The position numbers and the translations under genes are program-made. From AR12 sp036265915 (GTDB lineage: Bacteria > Methylomirabilota > Methylomirabilia > Rokubacteriales > CSP1-6), in NCBI GenBank assembly GCA_036265915.1, contig DATAOC010000029.1, positions 62,001-126,000 on the forward strand: a DNA stretch of 64,000 bases. The letters run 5' to 3'. The notes beneath the pieces were generated by a model, which saw only the letters and a list, made by a program, of their open reading frames with translations, did not search any database and had not been told where the DNA came from. Within the stretch, counting starts at the first letter, position 1; every line of letters begins with the position of its first letter. Positions 1-8,029 of the stretch are shown here, one piece after another.

Positions 1-2
1 AG

Positions 3-92
3 TCCGGGCAGATGCTGTTCATGTCGGGCAAGCTGAAGGTCAAGGGAGACATGGGCCTGGCAATGAAGCTGGGCTCGATGTTCTCCATGTGA
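3..92 (+). CDS. SCP-2 sterol-transfer-like protein, C-terminal end (partial)
   Basis: Only the last 29 codons lie in the window; the gene starts upstream. The tail reads as a Met- and Lys-rich strand-helix (SGKLKVKGDMGLAMKLG) ending LGSMFSM, which is how SCP-2 sterol/lipid carrier domains usually end. In that family this segment closes the hydrophobic lipid-binding tunnel. The TGA stop at 90-92 overlaps the GTG start of the next gene, so the two are probably translationally coupled. The family call rests on a short segment. Confidence 0.6.
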   Translation, partial: SGQMLFMSGKLKVKGDMGLAMKLGSMFSM

Positions 93-1180
93 GCGCGCTC
101 GTCGCCGACGTAGCGCGCGGGCGGCCCGCAGTACGGGTGCGCGCCACGCGCTACGACGCGCTGGTGGCCGCGCTGTGTTTCGTCTTCCAGGCGGGCGCGT
201 ATCTCGACGTCTGGGCGCACGTGCACCGGCCGGAGCTGGAGACCTTCTTCACGCCGTGGCACGCCGTGCTCTATTCGGGGTTCTTTGCCGTCGCCGCCAT
301 CACCGTGGCGCCGTTGCTCCGCCGTCCGCACGGCCAGGGACTCATGGAGGCCGCACCGGCGGGCTACGAGCTGAGCGTCATCGGCGTGCTGCTCTTCCTC
401 CTCGGCGGCGTGCTCGACATGCTCTGGCACACGATCTTCGGCATCGAGGTCGACGTCGAGGCGCTCCTGTCGCCCAGCCATCTCGTGCTCGGGCTGGGCT
501 CCACGCTCATGCTGACGGGGCCGCTGCGGGCGGCGTGGCGGCGAAAGGATGTCACCCGCGCGCCGTGGCCCGCGCTTCTCTCGCTCGCGTATCTCCTGTC
601 GGCCTTCTCGTTCTGGACGCAGTATGCGCATCACCTGAGCCGGCCCTGGGCCGCGTCGGGCAACCGGCCGACGATCGCGAGCTTCGCGGTCGTGGCACCC
701 GATCCGGTCTTCCGGAATGCTGCCATCCAGAGCGTCTACGTCGCCCAGGCGCTCGGTGTCGCGTCGATCCTGCTGCAGGCCTCGCTGCTCTCCGCCATCG
801 TGCTGCTCGCGATGCGCCGGTGGCGCACGTTCCCCCCGGGCGCCTTCGTCGCGATCTTCGGGCTCAATGCCGCGATGATCGGCGCCGCGCGCGACGAGGT
901 GGGACTGATCGTTCCCGCCGTCGTCGCGGGGGCCGTCGCGGACGCCCTGCTGGCCGCCTTGCGGCCCGCGCCCGAGCGCGCTCGTGCGCTGCGCGCGGCC
1001 GCATTCGCGGTGCCGGCGAGCTACTTCGCGCTCTTCTTCGCCGCCCTCGCGCTCACGCGCGGCCTGTGGTGGAGCACCTCGCTCTGGACCGGCTGCATCG
1101 TGCTGGCCGGTGCCGCCGGCTGGCTGCTGTCGTGGCTCGTCCTCCCGCCCTCGGCACCGGCCGGCATGGCCTCCGAGTGA
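89..1180 (+). CDS. Multi-pass membrane protein with duplicated LD-H-E-P-H motif
   Basis: A 363-residue protein of unknown function with about eight to nine hydrophobic segments after a short basic N terminus. GTG start overlapping the upstream stop (GTGA). It carries a clear internal repeat. Residues 39-58 have L39-D40, H44, H46, E51 and P56-W57-H58. Residues 109-131 have L109-D110, W113-H114, E120, E124 and P129-S130-H131, each followed by a Leu/Gly-rich helix. A further His pair is at 181-182. His, Asp and Glu in or next to membrane helices suggest metal or haem binding or proton transfer, but I do not recognise a characterised family. Its neighbours (lipid carrier upstream, PHA synthase downstream) give no strong functional hint. 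Confidence 0.8.
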   Translation: MSALVADVARGRPAVRVRATRYDALVAALCFVFQAGAYLDVWAHVHRPELETFFTPWHAVLYSGFFAVAAITVAPLLRRPHGQGLMEAAPAGYELSVIGVLLFLLGGVLDMLWHTIFGIEVDVEALLSPSHLVLGLGSTLMLTGPLRAAWRRKDVTRAPWPALLSLAYLLSAFSFWTQYAHHLSRPWAASGNRPTIASFAVVAPDPVFRNAAIQSVYVAQALGVASILLQASLLSAIVLLAMRRWRTFPPGAFVAIFGLNAAMIGAARDEVGLIVPAVVAGAVADALLAALRPAPERARALRAAAFAVPASYFALFFAALALTRGLWWSTSLWTGCIVLAGAAGWLLSWLVLPPSAPAGMASE

Positions 1181-1261
1181 CGCAGCGCGAAAAGTGCATG
1201 CCGCCTAGCGTCATGGCCATGGCATACTAGATTTCGATGCCTCACTGAGGAGGAGCCGCGG

Positions 1262-2392
1262 ATGGCCCAGGAGCGGTTTGCAGATGTCGTCGAGCGCTTC
1301 ACGCACGGCTACGGCAACGGTCACACCCCTGATGCGTCGCCGGAGGTCGTACGGCAGTGGCAGGACGAGCTGGACCGTGCCCTGAAGCGGCTGGAAAACC
1401 TCCAGCGAATGATCACCAGCCCGACCGAGCCCAAGGTCGGCCAGACGCCGCGGCAGGAGATCTACAAGAAGAACAAGTCCCGCCTCTACCGCTATCAGTC
1501 GCGACGAACGCATCGCACCCCGGTCCTCTTCGTCCCCAATCTCGGCATCAGCCGGCCGTACATCTTCGATCTCATGCCGGGCGGCTCGTTCGTGGAGCAC
1601 ATGACCCGGGAGGGCTTCGACTTCTATCTTCTCGACTGGGGCGTGTTCGGCCCGGAGGACAACGACCTGTCGTTCGAGCACTGCGTGACGCGCATTTTGC
1701 CGCGCATGGCCCAGAAGGTGCTGGAGTCCTCGGGCGCCGAGTCGCTCTCGATTCTCGGCTACTGCATGGGGGCGCCGCTGTCCGCGTCGTTCATCGCGTC
1801 GCATCCCGAAGTGCCGGTGAAGAACTTCATCAACATGGCCGGCCCCATCGACTTCTCGAAGATCGGACTGTTCGGGCTGTGGCTCGACAAGGCGTACTTC
1901 AACGTCGACCGCTTCGTCGACACGCTGGGCGCCGTACCGGCGGACTTGGTGAAGGCGGGGTTCAAGCTGCTGAAGCCGACCATGGACCTGTCCACCAACC
2001 TGAACCTCTGGTGGAACCTGTGGAACGACAAGTACGTCGAGGGCTTCAACGCGCTGAACAAATGGGCCAACGAGTACGTCGCCTTCCCCGGAGAGTTCTT
2101 CCGCCAGTGGGTGGGGGACTTCTACCAGGAGAACAAGCTGTTCCGGGGCCAGTCCGTGTTCGGCGGGCGGCCCGCGCGGCTCGGCACCATCTCGTGCCCG
2201 GTCTTCGTGGTCGGCGCGCACGAGGATTACATCGCGCCGCCCGCGTGCGTGCGGGCGTTGCTGGACGTCGTGTCGAGCCGGGACAAGGAGTACGTCGAGC
2301 TTCCCGGCGGGCACATCTCGCTCATCGCCGGTCGGGGCGCGTCGCTGCACTGCTGGCCCAAGGTCTCGGGCTGGCTCGCGCCGCGCTCGTAG
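1262..2392 (+). CDS. phaC: Poly(R)-hydroxyalkanoate synthase catalytic subunit (class III/IV type)
   Basis: Polymerises (R)-3-hydroxyacyl-CoA into PHA at the granule surface. The 376-residue length matches class III/IV PhaC (about 355-370) rather than class I/II (about 560-590). The nucleophile is Cys168 in the lipase-like box GYCMG. Asp322 (GAHEDYIAPP) and His351 (GGHISLIAG) complete the expected catalytic triad. An alpha/beta-hydrolase core starts near residue 86 (TPVLFVPNLG). The ATG at 1262 follows a strong GGAGG ribosome site, and a weak -10-like CATACT lies at 1223-1228. The next gene, a PhaE-like partner, follows 8 bases after the stop, as expected for a two-subunit synthase. Confidence 0.95.
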   Translation: MAQERFADVVERFTHGYGNGHTPDASPEVVRQWQDELDRALKRLENLQRMITSPTEPKVGQTPRQEIYKKNKSRLYRYQSRRTHRTPVLFVPNLGISRPYIFDLMPGGSFVEHMTREGFDFYLLDWGVFGPEDNDLSFEHCVTRILPRMAQKVLESSGAESLSILGYCMGAPLSASFIASHPEVPVKNFINMAGPIDFSKIGLFGLWLDKAYFNVDRFVDTLGAVPADLVKAGFKLLKPTMDLSTNLNLWWNLWNDKYVEGFNALNKWANEYVAFPGEFFRQWVGDFYQENKLFRGQSVFGGRPARLGTISCPVFVVGAHEDYIAPPACVRALLDVVSSRDKEYVELPGGHISLIAGRGASLHCWPKVSGWLAPRS

Positions 2393-2400
2393 GAGGACAC

Positions 2401-2919
2401 ATGGCTGACGCGTCGACCACGACGAATCCGCTCTTGGAGCTCTGGCGCAAGCAGTTCGAGGAGTCCGCCGCGGCGTGGGCCCGCATGGTGGGGCAGGCGC
2501 AGGCGCCCCCGCCCACCGATCCCATGGCGTTCTGGCGGCCCGTGCTCAATCAAGGACTCGAGCAGTGGGCGCGACTCTTCGCGCACACGCCGGTCACGCC
2601 GGATCTCGCCGCGCAGTGGAAACAGTTCATGGACCAGTGGATCGAGGCGTGGTCCAAGGCGCTGGGCCAGGTCATGAACACCGAGGCCTATGCCGGAATG
2701 ATGGGCAAGTACCTCGATCAGTGGCTGGTGGCGAGCGCGCCGATGAAGAAGGCCGCGGAGCAGCAGATCGACCAGGCGCTGACGACGCTGAACATGGCCT
2801 CGCGCAGCCAGCTGACGTCGGTCGCCAAGCAGATCGTCGAGCTCGAGGAGCGGCTCGAGCGGATCGAGGACACGCTCGGGGCGATCCTCAAGCGCCTCGA
2901 GGACAAGGAGCGAAAATGA
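2401..2919 (+). CDS. phaE: PHA synthase accessory subunit, PhaE-like (short)
   Basis: A 172-residue, strongly helical, Trp-rich protein directly after phaC. Class III synthases need a PhaE partner of about 350 residues, and class IV synthases a PhaR-type partner of about 190-200. This protein has PhaE-like features (repeated W-x-x-x-F/W stretches, MxxYLDxWL near residues 100-110) but a class IV-like length. The last 30 residues are an amphipathic coiled coil (VELEERLERIEDTLGAI) likely used for oligomerisation. It begins after a GGAGGACAC ribosome site, and its stop overlaps the phaJ start (ATGA at 2916-2919). The phaE symbol is by context and partial likeness. Confidence 0.75.
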   Translation: MADASTTTNPLLELWRKQFEESAAAWARMVGQAQAPPPTDPMAFWRPVLNQGLEQWARLFAHTPVTPDLAAQWKQFMDQWIEAWSKALGQVMNTEAYAGMMGKYLDQWLVASAPMKKAAEQQIDQALTTLNMASRSQLTSVAKQIVELEERLERIEDTLGAILKRLEDKERK

Positions 2920-3479
2920 TCGGCAAAACCATCGCGGACCTGAGCCCGGGCGACCGTGCCGAGATCACGCGCCTGGTGGAGGACGACGACATCGCAGCCT
3001 TCGTGGACGCTGTGGGCGACTACAACCCCGTCCACAGCGATCCCGCGTACGCGGCGACCACGCCGTTCAAGAAGCCGATCGCGCCCGGCATCTTCACGGC
3101 CGGGCTCATCTCGGCGGTCATCGGCACCGAGCTCCCCGGGCCCGGCGCCATCTATCTGTCGCAGTCCTTGAAGTTCGTGAAGCCGGTGAAGAGTGGCGAC
3201 ACCATCACCGCGCGCGCGGAAATCATCGAGGTGATCCGCGACCGCAACCGGGTCCGCATCCAGACGGTGTGCGTCAATCAGCACGGCGAGGAAGTGCTGT
3301 CCGGTGAGGCGTGGGTCATGCCGTCCAAGACGCGCGTCGTCTACGAGCCACGGCCGAAGGCGACCGCGGCGATGACGGCGCTGGCCCTGCAGCCGTTCGC
3401 GCTGGCCGCCCAGGCGATGTCGCTGTGGGGCTCGCTGTCGCTCGCGCTGCTCGGTCAGGCGCTCGTTCGTCGGACCTAG
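2916..3479 (+). CDS. phaJ: (R)-specific enoyl-CoA hydratase (MaoC hotdog) with C-terminal tail
   Basis: Hydrates trans-2-enoyl-CoA to (R)-3-hydroxyacyl-CoA, feeding beta-oxidation intermediates to the PHA synthase. Hydratase-2 motif GDYNPVHSDP with catalytic Asp35 and His40, then PIAPGIFTAGL and the central SQSLKFVKPV strand, as in PhaJ and MaoC. The hotdog domain should end near residue 138. About 45 extra residues follow, ending in a hydrophobic helix (ALQPFALAAQAMSLWG and on) that ordinary PhaJ (about 135-160 residues) lacks. Start codon overlaps the phaE stop, so the three genes form one operon. The tail might bind the granule or membrane, which is inference. Confidence 0.88.
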   Translation: MIGKTIADLSPGDRAEITRLVEDDDIAAFVDAVGDYNPVHSDPAYAATTPFKKPIAPGIFTAGLISAVIGTELPGPGAIYLSQSLKFVKPVKSGDTITARAEIIEVIRDRNRVRIQTVCVNQHGEEVLSGEAWVMPSKTRVVYEPRPKATAAMTALALQPFALAAQAMSLWGSLSLALLGQALVRRT

Positions 3480-3486
3480 CCGCCAC

Positions 3487-4230
3487 TCACATCAGCAGAC
3501 CGCCGTTGATGGAGAGCTCGGCGCCGGTGATGTAGTCGCCGTCCGCGGAGCAGATGAAGACCACCGAGCGCGCGACCTCATCGGCGCGGCCGAAGCGCTT
3601 GAGCGGAATCTGATCGAGCAGGCGCTGCCGGACCTTCTCCGGGATGCCTTCGATCATCTCCGTCTCGATGAAGCCGGGGGCGACGGCGTTGACGGTCACG
3701 CCCTTGCCGGCCAGCTCCTTGGCGAGCGACTTGGTGAAGGCGGCCACGCCGGCCTTGGAGGCCGCATAGTTCGCCTGCCCGAAGTTGCCGATCTGGCCGA
3801 TGACCGAGGTGATGTTCACGACTCGTCCGTAATTCTGCTTCAGCATCTGGTCGATGAAGACCTTGGTGCAGTTGAAGACGCCGTCCAGGTTGATGCCGAG
3901 CACCTTCCGCCAGGAGGCGTGATCCATCTTCACGAAGCTCTTGTCGGAGTTGATGCCCGCGTTGTTGACCAGGATGTCGAGGTGCCCGAACTCCTTCAGC
4001 ACCTCCTGCGCCATGCGAAACGTGTCGGGATAGTCGCCGACATCGGCCTGCGCGAGCATGGCGCGGCGCCCCATCTTCTTGATGTTCTCCACGACGTCGC
4101 GCGCCGGCCCCTCGCTCGAGACGTAGTTGACGGCGACGTCAGCGCCCTCCTCGGCGAGTGCCAGCGCGATCGCGCGACCGATGCCGCGCGAGCCTCCGGT
4201 GACGAGGGCGGTGCGATCCTTCAGCCTCAT
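3487..4230 (-). CDS. phaB: Acetoacetyl-CoA / 3-oxoacyl reductase (SDR, FabG/PhaB type)
   Basis: NADPH-dependent short-chain dehydrogenase of 247 residues that probably reduces acetoacetyl-CoA to (R)-3-hydroxybutyryl-CoA for PHA synthesis; an ACP-linked FabG role cannot be excluded. Cofactor motif TGGSRGIG at 11-18, NNAG at 89-92, catalytic Ser142, Tyr155 and Lys159 (YAASK), and the C-terminal ITGAELSINGG typical of this subfamily. I chose the ATG at 4230 because a GCAGGAGGAG ribosome site sits just upstream; the frame extends 14 codons further but without homology. It converges on phaJ with only 7 bases between the stops and lies divergent to phaR. Confidence 0.88.
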   Translation of the reverse strand: MRLKDRTALVTGGSRGIGRAIALALAEEGADVAVNYVSSEGPARDVVENIKKMGRRAMLAQADVGDYPDTFRMAQEVLKEFGHLDILVNNAGINSDKSFVKMDHASWRKVLGINLDGVFNCTKVFIDQMLKQNYGRVVNITSVIGQIGNFGQANYAASKAGVAAFTKSLAKELAGKGVTVNAVAPGFIETEMIEGIPEKVRQRLLDQIPLKRFGRADEVARSVVFICSADGDYITGAELSINGGLLM

Positions 4231-4280
4231 GAAAAACTCCTCCTGCAAAACTGAGAGGGCCGAGTCTAGCACGCCGCTTC

Positions 4281-4309
4281 TTGGCAGGCTTGACGCGCGG
4301 TGTTAGACT
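4281..4309 (+). promoter_or_regulatory. phaR promoter, near-leaderless
   Basis: TTGGCA (4281-4286), 17-base spacer, TAGACT (4304-4309), with the ATG of phaR only 11 bases downstream. An inverted repeat TTG(a)CGCGCG...CGCGCGCAA spans 4290-4318 across the -10 box, a plausible site for autoregulation. Seen directly; activity is inferred. Confidence 0.6.
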
Positions 4310-4320
4310 CGCGCGCAATC

Positions 4321-4869
4321 ATGGCCTACGTCATCAAGCGGTACTCCAATCGGAAGCTCTACGACACACAGGAGAGCCGCTACGTGACGCTGGAAGAGAT
4401 CGAGGAGATGATCCGTGCGGGTCGCGAGATCTCCGTGGCCGACGCGACGACGGGCGAGGATCTCACCTCGGTCACGCTGACGCAGATCATCCTCGAGAAC
4501 GAGCGCAACCGGCGCGCGAACCTGCCCTCGGCCTTCCTGCACCAGCTCATCAAGCACGGCGAGGCGTGGCAGGACTTCGTGCAGCGCACGATGCGCTCGA
4601 GCCTCGAGGGATTCGTGTCCAGCCAGCGCGACATGGAGCGCGTCTTTCGAGAGTGGTCGATGCGCGCGGGATGGGGACCGGTCACGGGTACCACCACGGC
4701 CGGCGCCGACGCCAAGCGCGACGATGCCAAGCGGGACGCGGGCGAAGGCAAGCGCGAGGCGGGCGCTGACGCGGAGGCGGAGAAGCTGCGCGAGGAAGTG
4801 TCGGCCTTGCGCGATCGCCTCCGCTCGCTGGAGGAGCGGCTGCAGAAGCGCAAGGCCGACGCGCGATAG
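4321..4869 (+). CDS. phaR: PHA synthesis repressor PhaR
   Basis: DNA-binding regulator that, in studied bacteria, binds both PHA granules and phasin promoters, releasing phasin genes when polymer forms. The N-terminal PHB_acc domain is very clear (IKRYSNRKLYDT, then YVTLEEIEEMI, ISVADATTGEDLT, LTQIILENE; residues 4-61). Residues 118-148 form a low-complexity Asp/Lys/Ala linker and residues 150-182 a coiled coil (LREEVSALRDRLRSLEERL). 182 residues is normal. The ATG at 4321 directly starts the conserved domain and fits the promoter just upstream. It ends 3 bases from the stop of the convergent phasin gene. Confidence 0.93.
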   Translation: MAYVIKRYSNRKLYDTQESRYVTLEEIEEMIRAGREISVADATTGEDLTSVTLTQIILENERNRRANLPSAFLHQLIKHGEAWQDFVQRTMRSSLEGFVSSQRDMERVFREWSMRAGWGPVTGTTTAGADAKRDDAKRDAGEGKREAGADAEAEKLREEVSALRDRLRSLEERLQKRKADAR

Positions 4870-4872
4870 TCG

Positions 4873-5316
4873 TTACGCCGCGTAGACGTCCTTCATCTTC
4901 GACACCACGCCCGAGAACGTTTCCTGGATGCCCTTGCCGGCCTGCTCGGCCGTGCTCGACAGCCGCTCCGCGGACTTGGTGACCGCCTGTGCGTTGCTCT
5001 CGAGGGCCCGGAATGCCTTCTGGGCGTTGTCCACGGTCTGGGTGAGCGCGGTCTGATACCAGCTGACGGGATCTTTCGCGCTGTCCTGCCAGGTGGCCTG
5101 CCAGCGAAGCGACTGCGTGTGCAGATCGCTGAATGTCTGCACCATGCTCTGCGCCAGCTCGCCGTAGAGCCGCACGCTTTCCTTTGCAGTGGCCGCCGAC
5201 AGCTCCGCGAGCTCGCGGAGGACGCGCTGGTTGGCGTCCGCCCAGACGCTCATCGTCTCGACCGCCTTGCCGGCGGATTGCGTGAAGAGTTCCTGTGCTC
5301 GCTTGCCGTTGTCCAT
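4873..5316 (-). CDS. phaP: Phasin family protein
   Basis: Granule-coating protein of 147 residues, entirely helical and amphipathic, without signal peptide, matching phasin length. Features typical of the family are repeated Q/A/S-rich heptads, an aromatic stretch LRWQATWQDSAKDPVSWYQ, and a C-terminal segment ending VVSKMKDVYAA. A GAGGAG ribosome site precedes the ATG. The upstream region (5317-5486) carries a promoter with an overlapping perfect inverted repeat, a good candidate PhaR operator. Convergent with phaR. Confidence 0.85.
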   Translation of the reverse strand: MDNGKRAQELFTQSAGKAVETMSVWADANQRVLRELAELSAATAKESVRLYGELAQSMVQTFSDLHTQSLRWQATWQDSAKDPVSWYQTALTQTVDNAQKAFRALESNAQAVTKSAERLSSTAEQAGKGIQETFSGVVSKMKDVYAA

Positions 5317-5371
5317 GTGTGCTCCTCTGTTTCGGTTACGCCTTGGTATCGTTCATTGCCGTCACGCCCGA

Positions 5372-5399
5372 AGCTAACGCGATGCGTTAAGACAGTCAA
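5372..5399 (-). promoter_or_regulatory. Phasin promoter with overlapping inverted-repeat operator
   Basis: On the minus strand TTGACT (5399-5394), 16-base spacer, TTAGCT (5377-5372). A perfect inverted repeat TAACGC-GAT-GCGTTA (5375-5389) covers the spacer and the edge of the -10 box, where a repressor would block RNA polymerase. PhaR is the obvious candidate because it is encoded next door and regulates phasins elsewhere; binding itself is inference. Confidence 0.5.
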
Positions 5400-5486
5400 G
5401 CGATTTCTCGCGTCGCGTCATCGCCGTGGTGATAGTGTCTGGAACTACCCGGAAATCAAGGCGAACCTGCCGAGGAGGCGCGTCGA

Positions 5487-7280
5487 ATGACGCACGAGAC
5501 GCTGGCGAGCATGTTCTGGAGCCGCGTGGAGAAGAGCGGCGATCGGCCGGCGCAGATGTTCAAGCAGGACGGCGTCTGGAGAACCGTGAGCTGGCGCGAG
5601 GTCGGTGAGATCGTGCGCGAGGTCGCGCTGGGCCTCATCGCGCTGGGGCGCCAGCCTGGCGACGCGGTCGCGCTGCTGTCGGCGAGCCGCGCCGAGTGGG
5701 TGCAGGCCGACTTCGCCATCTTCAGCGCCGGCTGCGTCACCGTGCCGGTGTATCCCACGTACCCGCCCGATCTGATCGCGTACGTCGTCAACGACTCCAA
5801 CGCGCGGACCATCATCGTGGAGGATCCCGCCCAGCTCGCGAAGGTCCTCGACGCCCGCGCCAAGATGCCGGCGCTTCAGCACATCGTGGTCATCACCGGG
5901 TACGAGGCGACGCAGCCGCCGACGATGGTGCACACGTGGCAGATGCTGCGCCGTCTCGGCCGCGATGCCGCCGCCTCCCAGGCGACCGTGCTGTCCGATC
6001 GGCTGGCAAGGACCAAGCCCGACGACCTCGCGTCGATCGTCTACACCTCGGGCACGACGGGACCGCCGAAGGGCGTGATGCAGACGCACCGTAATCACCT
6101 CGCCGCTCAGCGCAGCTCGGAGACGGCCGCGCCGTGCGAGGAGGGCTGGGTGCACCTGCTGTTCCTGCCGCTCGCCCACTCGTTCGCGCGGCTCGAGGCC
6201 TTCCTCGGCGTCTACCGCGGGCTCTGCACGGCCTTTGCCGAGAACCTCGACAAGGTCGGCGACAACTTGAAGGAAGTCCGGCCGCACTTCATCTGCAGCG
6301 TGCCGCGCGTGTTCGAGAAGGTCTACGCGAAGATTCTCGCCGGCGTCGAGACCGGCCCGGCGAGCAAGCGAACGATCTTCCGCTGGGCCATCGGCGTCGG
6401 GCGCGAGGTGAGCCGGCACCAGCAGCGCGGACAGCCGTTGCCGCCGACGCTCGCCCTGCGGCGCGCGCTCGCGCACAAGCTCGTGTTCAGCAAGCTCCAC
6501 GCGGCGCTCGGTGGCCGGCTGCGCTGGGCGATCTCGGGCGGCGCGCCGCTGTCGAGGGACATCGCGGAGTTCTTTCACGCGGCGGGCATTCTCATCCTCG
6601 AGGGCTATGGGCTCACGGAGACCTGCCCGGTGGGCACCTTCAACCGGCCGACGCGGTTCAAGTTCGGCTCGGTGGGGCAGGCGCTCGACGGCGTGGAGAT
6701 CGCCATCGCGCCCGACGGCGAGATCCTCATCCGCGGCGACAACGTCGCGAAGGGCTACTTCAAGCAGCCGCAGGCCACCGCCGAGGTGTTCGAGCCGTCC
6801 GGCTGGTTCCACTCCGGCGACATCGGGCGGCTCGACGAGGACGGCTTCCTCTTCATCACCGACCGCAAGAAGGACCTCATCGTGACGGCGGGCGGCATGA
6901 ACATCGCGCCGCAGAACGTCGAGAATCTGCTGAAGGCCGATCCCTTCATCAGCCAGGCGATGGTCTATGGCGACCGCAAGCCATATCCGGTCGCGCTCAT
7001 CACCGTCAATCCCGAGGAGCTGACGAAGTTCGCGCGCGAGCACGGGATCCTGGCCACCGACGCCACGGTCGTGGTGAAGCACCCGAAGGTGGTGGAGCGG
7101 GTGAGCCGCACCGTCGAGGAGAAGAACTCGCAGCTGCAGTCCTACGCGAAGATCAAGAAGTTCACCATCCTGCCCGCCGATTTCACGCAGGAAGGCGGTG
7201 AGCTCACGCCCACCCTGAAGGTGAAGCGCAAGGTGGTCGCGAGCAAGTACATGACGGCGATCGAGGAGCTCTACCGCTGA
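5487..7280 (+). CDS. Long-chain fatty-acid-CoA ligase (AMP-forming)
   Basis: 597-residue adenylate-forming enzyme activating a fatty or other carboxylic acid to its CoA thioester, cytoplasmic or membrane-peripheral. P-loop YTSGTTGPPKGV at 186-197, the YGLTET A5 motif, GWFHSGDIG, and the hinge TDRKKDLIVTAGG followed by the long-chain-type tail with KVKRKVV near the C terminus. Size and the internal FACS-type insertions fit long-chain (FadD15/FACL-like) enzymes rather than short acyl-CoA synthetases. Start supported by a GAGGAGG ribosome site. Placed beside the PHA genes, it could feed acyl-CoA into beta-oxidation and via PhaJ into polymer. Confidence 0.9.
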   Translation: MTHETLASMFWSRVEKSGDRPAQMFKQDGVWRTVSWREVGEIVREVALGLIALGRQPGDAVALLSASRAEWVQADFAIFSAGCVTVPVYPTYPPDLIAYVVNDSNARTIIVEDPAQLAKVLDARAKMPALQHIVVITGYEATQPPTMVHTWQMLRRLGRDAAASQATVLSDRLARTKPDDLASIVYTSGTTGPPKGVMQTHRNHLAAQRSSETAAPCEEGWVHLLFLPLAHSFARLEAFLGVYRGLCTAFAENLDKVGDNLKEVRPHFICSVPRVFEKVYAKILAGVETGPASKRTIFRWAIGVGREVSRHQQRGQPLPPTLALRRALAHKLVFSKLHAALGGRLRWAISGGAPLSRDIAEFFHAAGILILEGYGLTETCPVGTFNRPTRFKFGSVGQALDGVEIAIAPDGEILIRGDNVAKGYFKQPQATAEVFEPSGWFHSGDIGRLDEDGFLFITDRKKDLIVTAGGMNIAPQNVENLLKADPFISQAMVYGDRKPYPVALITVNPEELTKFAREHGILATDATVVVKHPKVVERVSRTVEEKNSQLQSYAKIKKFTILPADFTQEGGELTPTLKVKRKVVASKYMTAIEELYR

Positions 7281-7282
7281 CC

Positions 7283-8029
7283 GTGCTGGCCGGGCGGGCG
7301 GCCATCGTGACCGGCGCCAGCCGCGGGCTCGGCCGCGCGATTGCCGTGGCCTTCGCCGCCGCCGGTGCCCACGTCGCCCTCGCCGCGCGCTCGAAGCCGG
7401 ACCTCGAAGAGACAGCGCACCAGGTGGAGCGCCACGGCGTCCGCGCGCTGGTGGCGCCCACCGACGTCACCCGATACGACGACGTGGAAGCGCTGGTGCA
7501 CCGGACGGTCGACACGCTGGGCGGCCTCGATGTGCTCGTCAACAACTCCGGCATCGCGCGCACGATCCCGCTCGCGGAGGCCAGCGTCGAGGACTGGCGA
7601 GCGATCGTCGACGTGAACCTGACTGGGGTCTTCAACGGCTGCCGCGCCGCCGCGGCGCACTTCATCGGGCGCCGGCGCGGAAAGGTGATCAATCTGGCGT
7701 CGGTGCTGGGCGCGGTCGGACTGCCCGGCTACGCGCTGTACGCGGCCACCAAGGGTGGCGTCATCGCACTGACGCGAACGCTGGGCGTCGAGTGGGCGCG
7801 GCACAACGTCCAGGTGAACGCCATCGCGCCAGGCTGGTTCGTCACCGACATGAATGCGGCCGCGTTCGCCGACCCGCGCGTCAACGAGCGGCTCACCCGT
7901 GACATCCCGATGCGACGCACGGGGCGCGTGGAGGAAATCGGGCCGCTGGCCGTGCTGCTCGCCTCCGACGGCTCGGACTTCATGACGGGGCAGACGATCT
8001 TCCTCGACGGTGGTCACTCGGCGGCCTGA
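7283..8029 (+). CDS. Short-chain dehydrogenase/reductase
   Basis: 248-residue classical SDR. Cofactor loop TGASRGLG (10-17), NNSG (87-90), catalytic Ser140, Tyr153, Lys157 (YAATK), and the C-terminal LLASDGSDFMTGQ. Basic residues after the second strand (AARSKPD) suggest NADPH. GTG start 2 bases after the ligase stop, so probably cotranscribed with it. Substrate unknown; many such proteins are annotated as 3-oxoacyl-ACP reductase or gluconate 5-dehydrogenase on weak grounds. Confidence 0.85.
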   Translation: MLAGRAAIVTGASRGLGRAIAVAFAAAGAHVALAARSKPDLEETAHQVERHGVRALVAPTDVTRYDDVEALVHRTVDTLGGLDVLVNNSGIARTIPLAEASVEDWRAIVDVNLTGVFNGCRAAAAHFIGRRRGKVINLASVLGAVGLPGYALYAATKGGVIALTRTLGVEWARHNVQVNAIAPGWFVTDMNAAAFADPRVNERLTRDIPMRRTGRVEEIGPLAVLLASDGSDFMTGQTIFLDGGHSAA

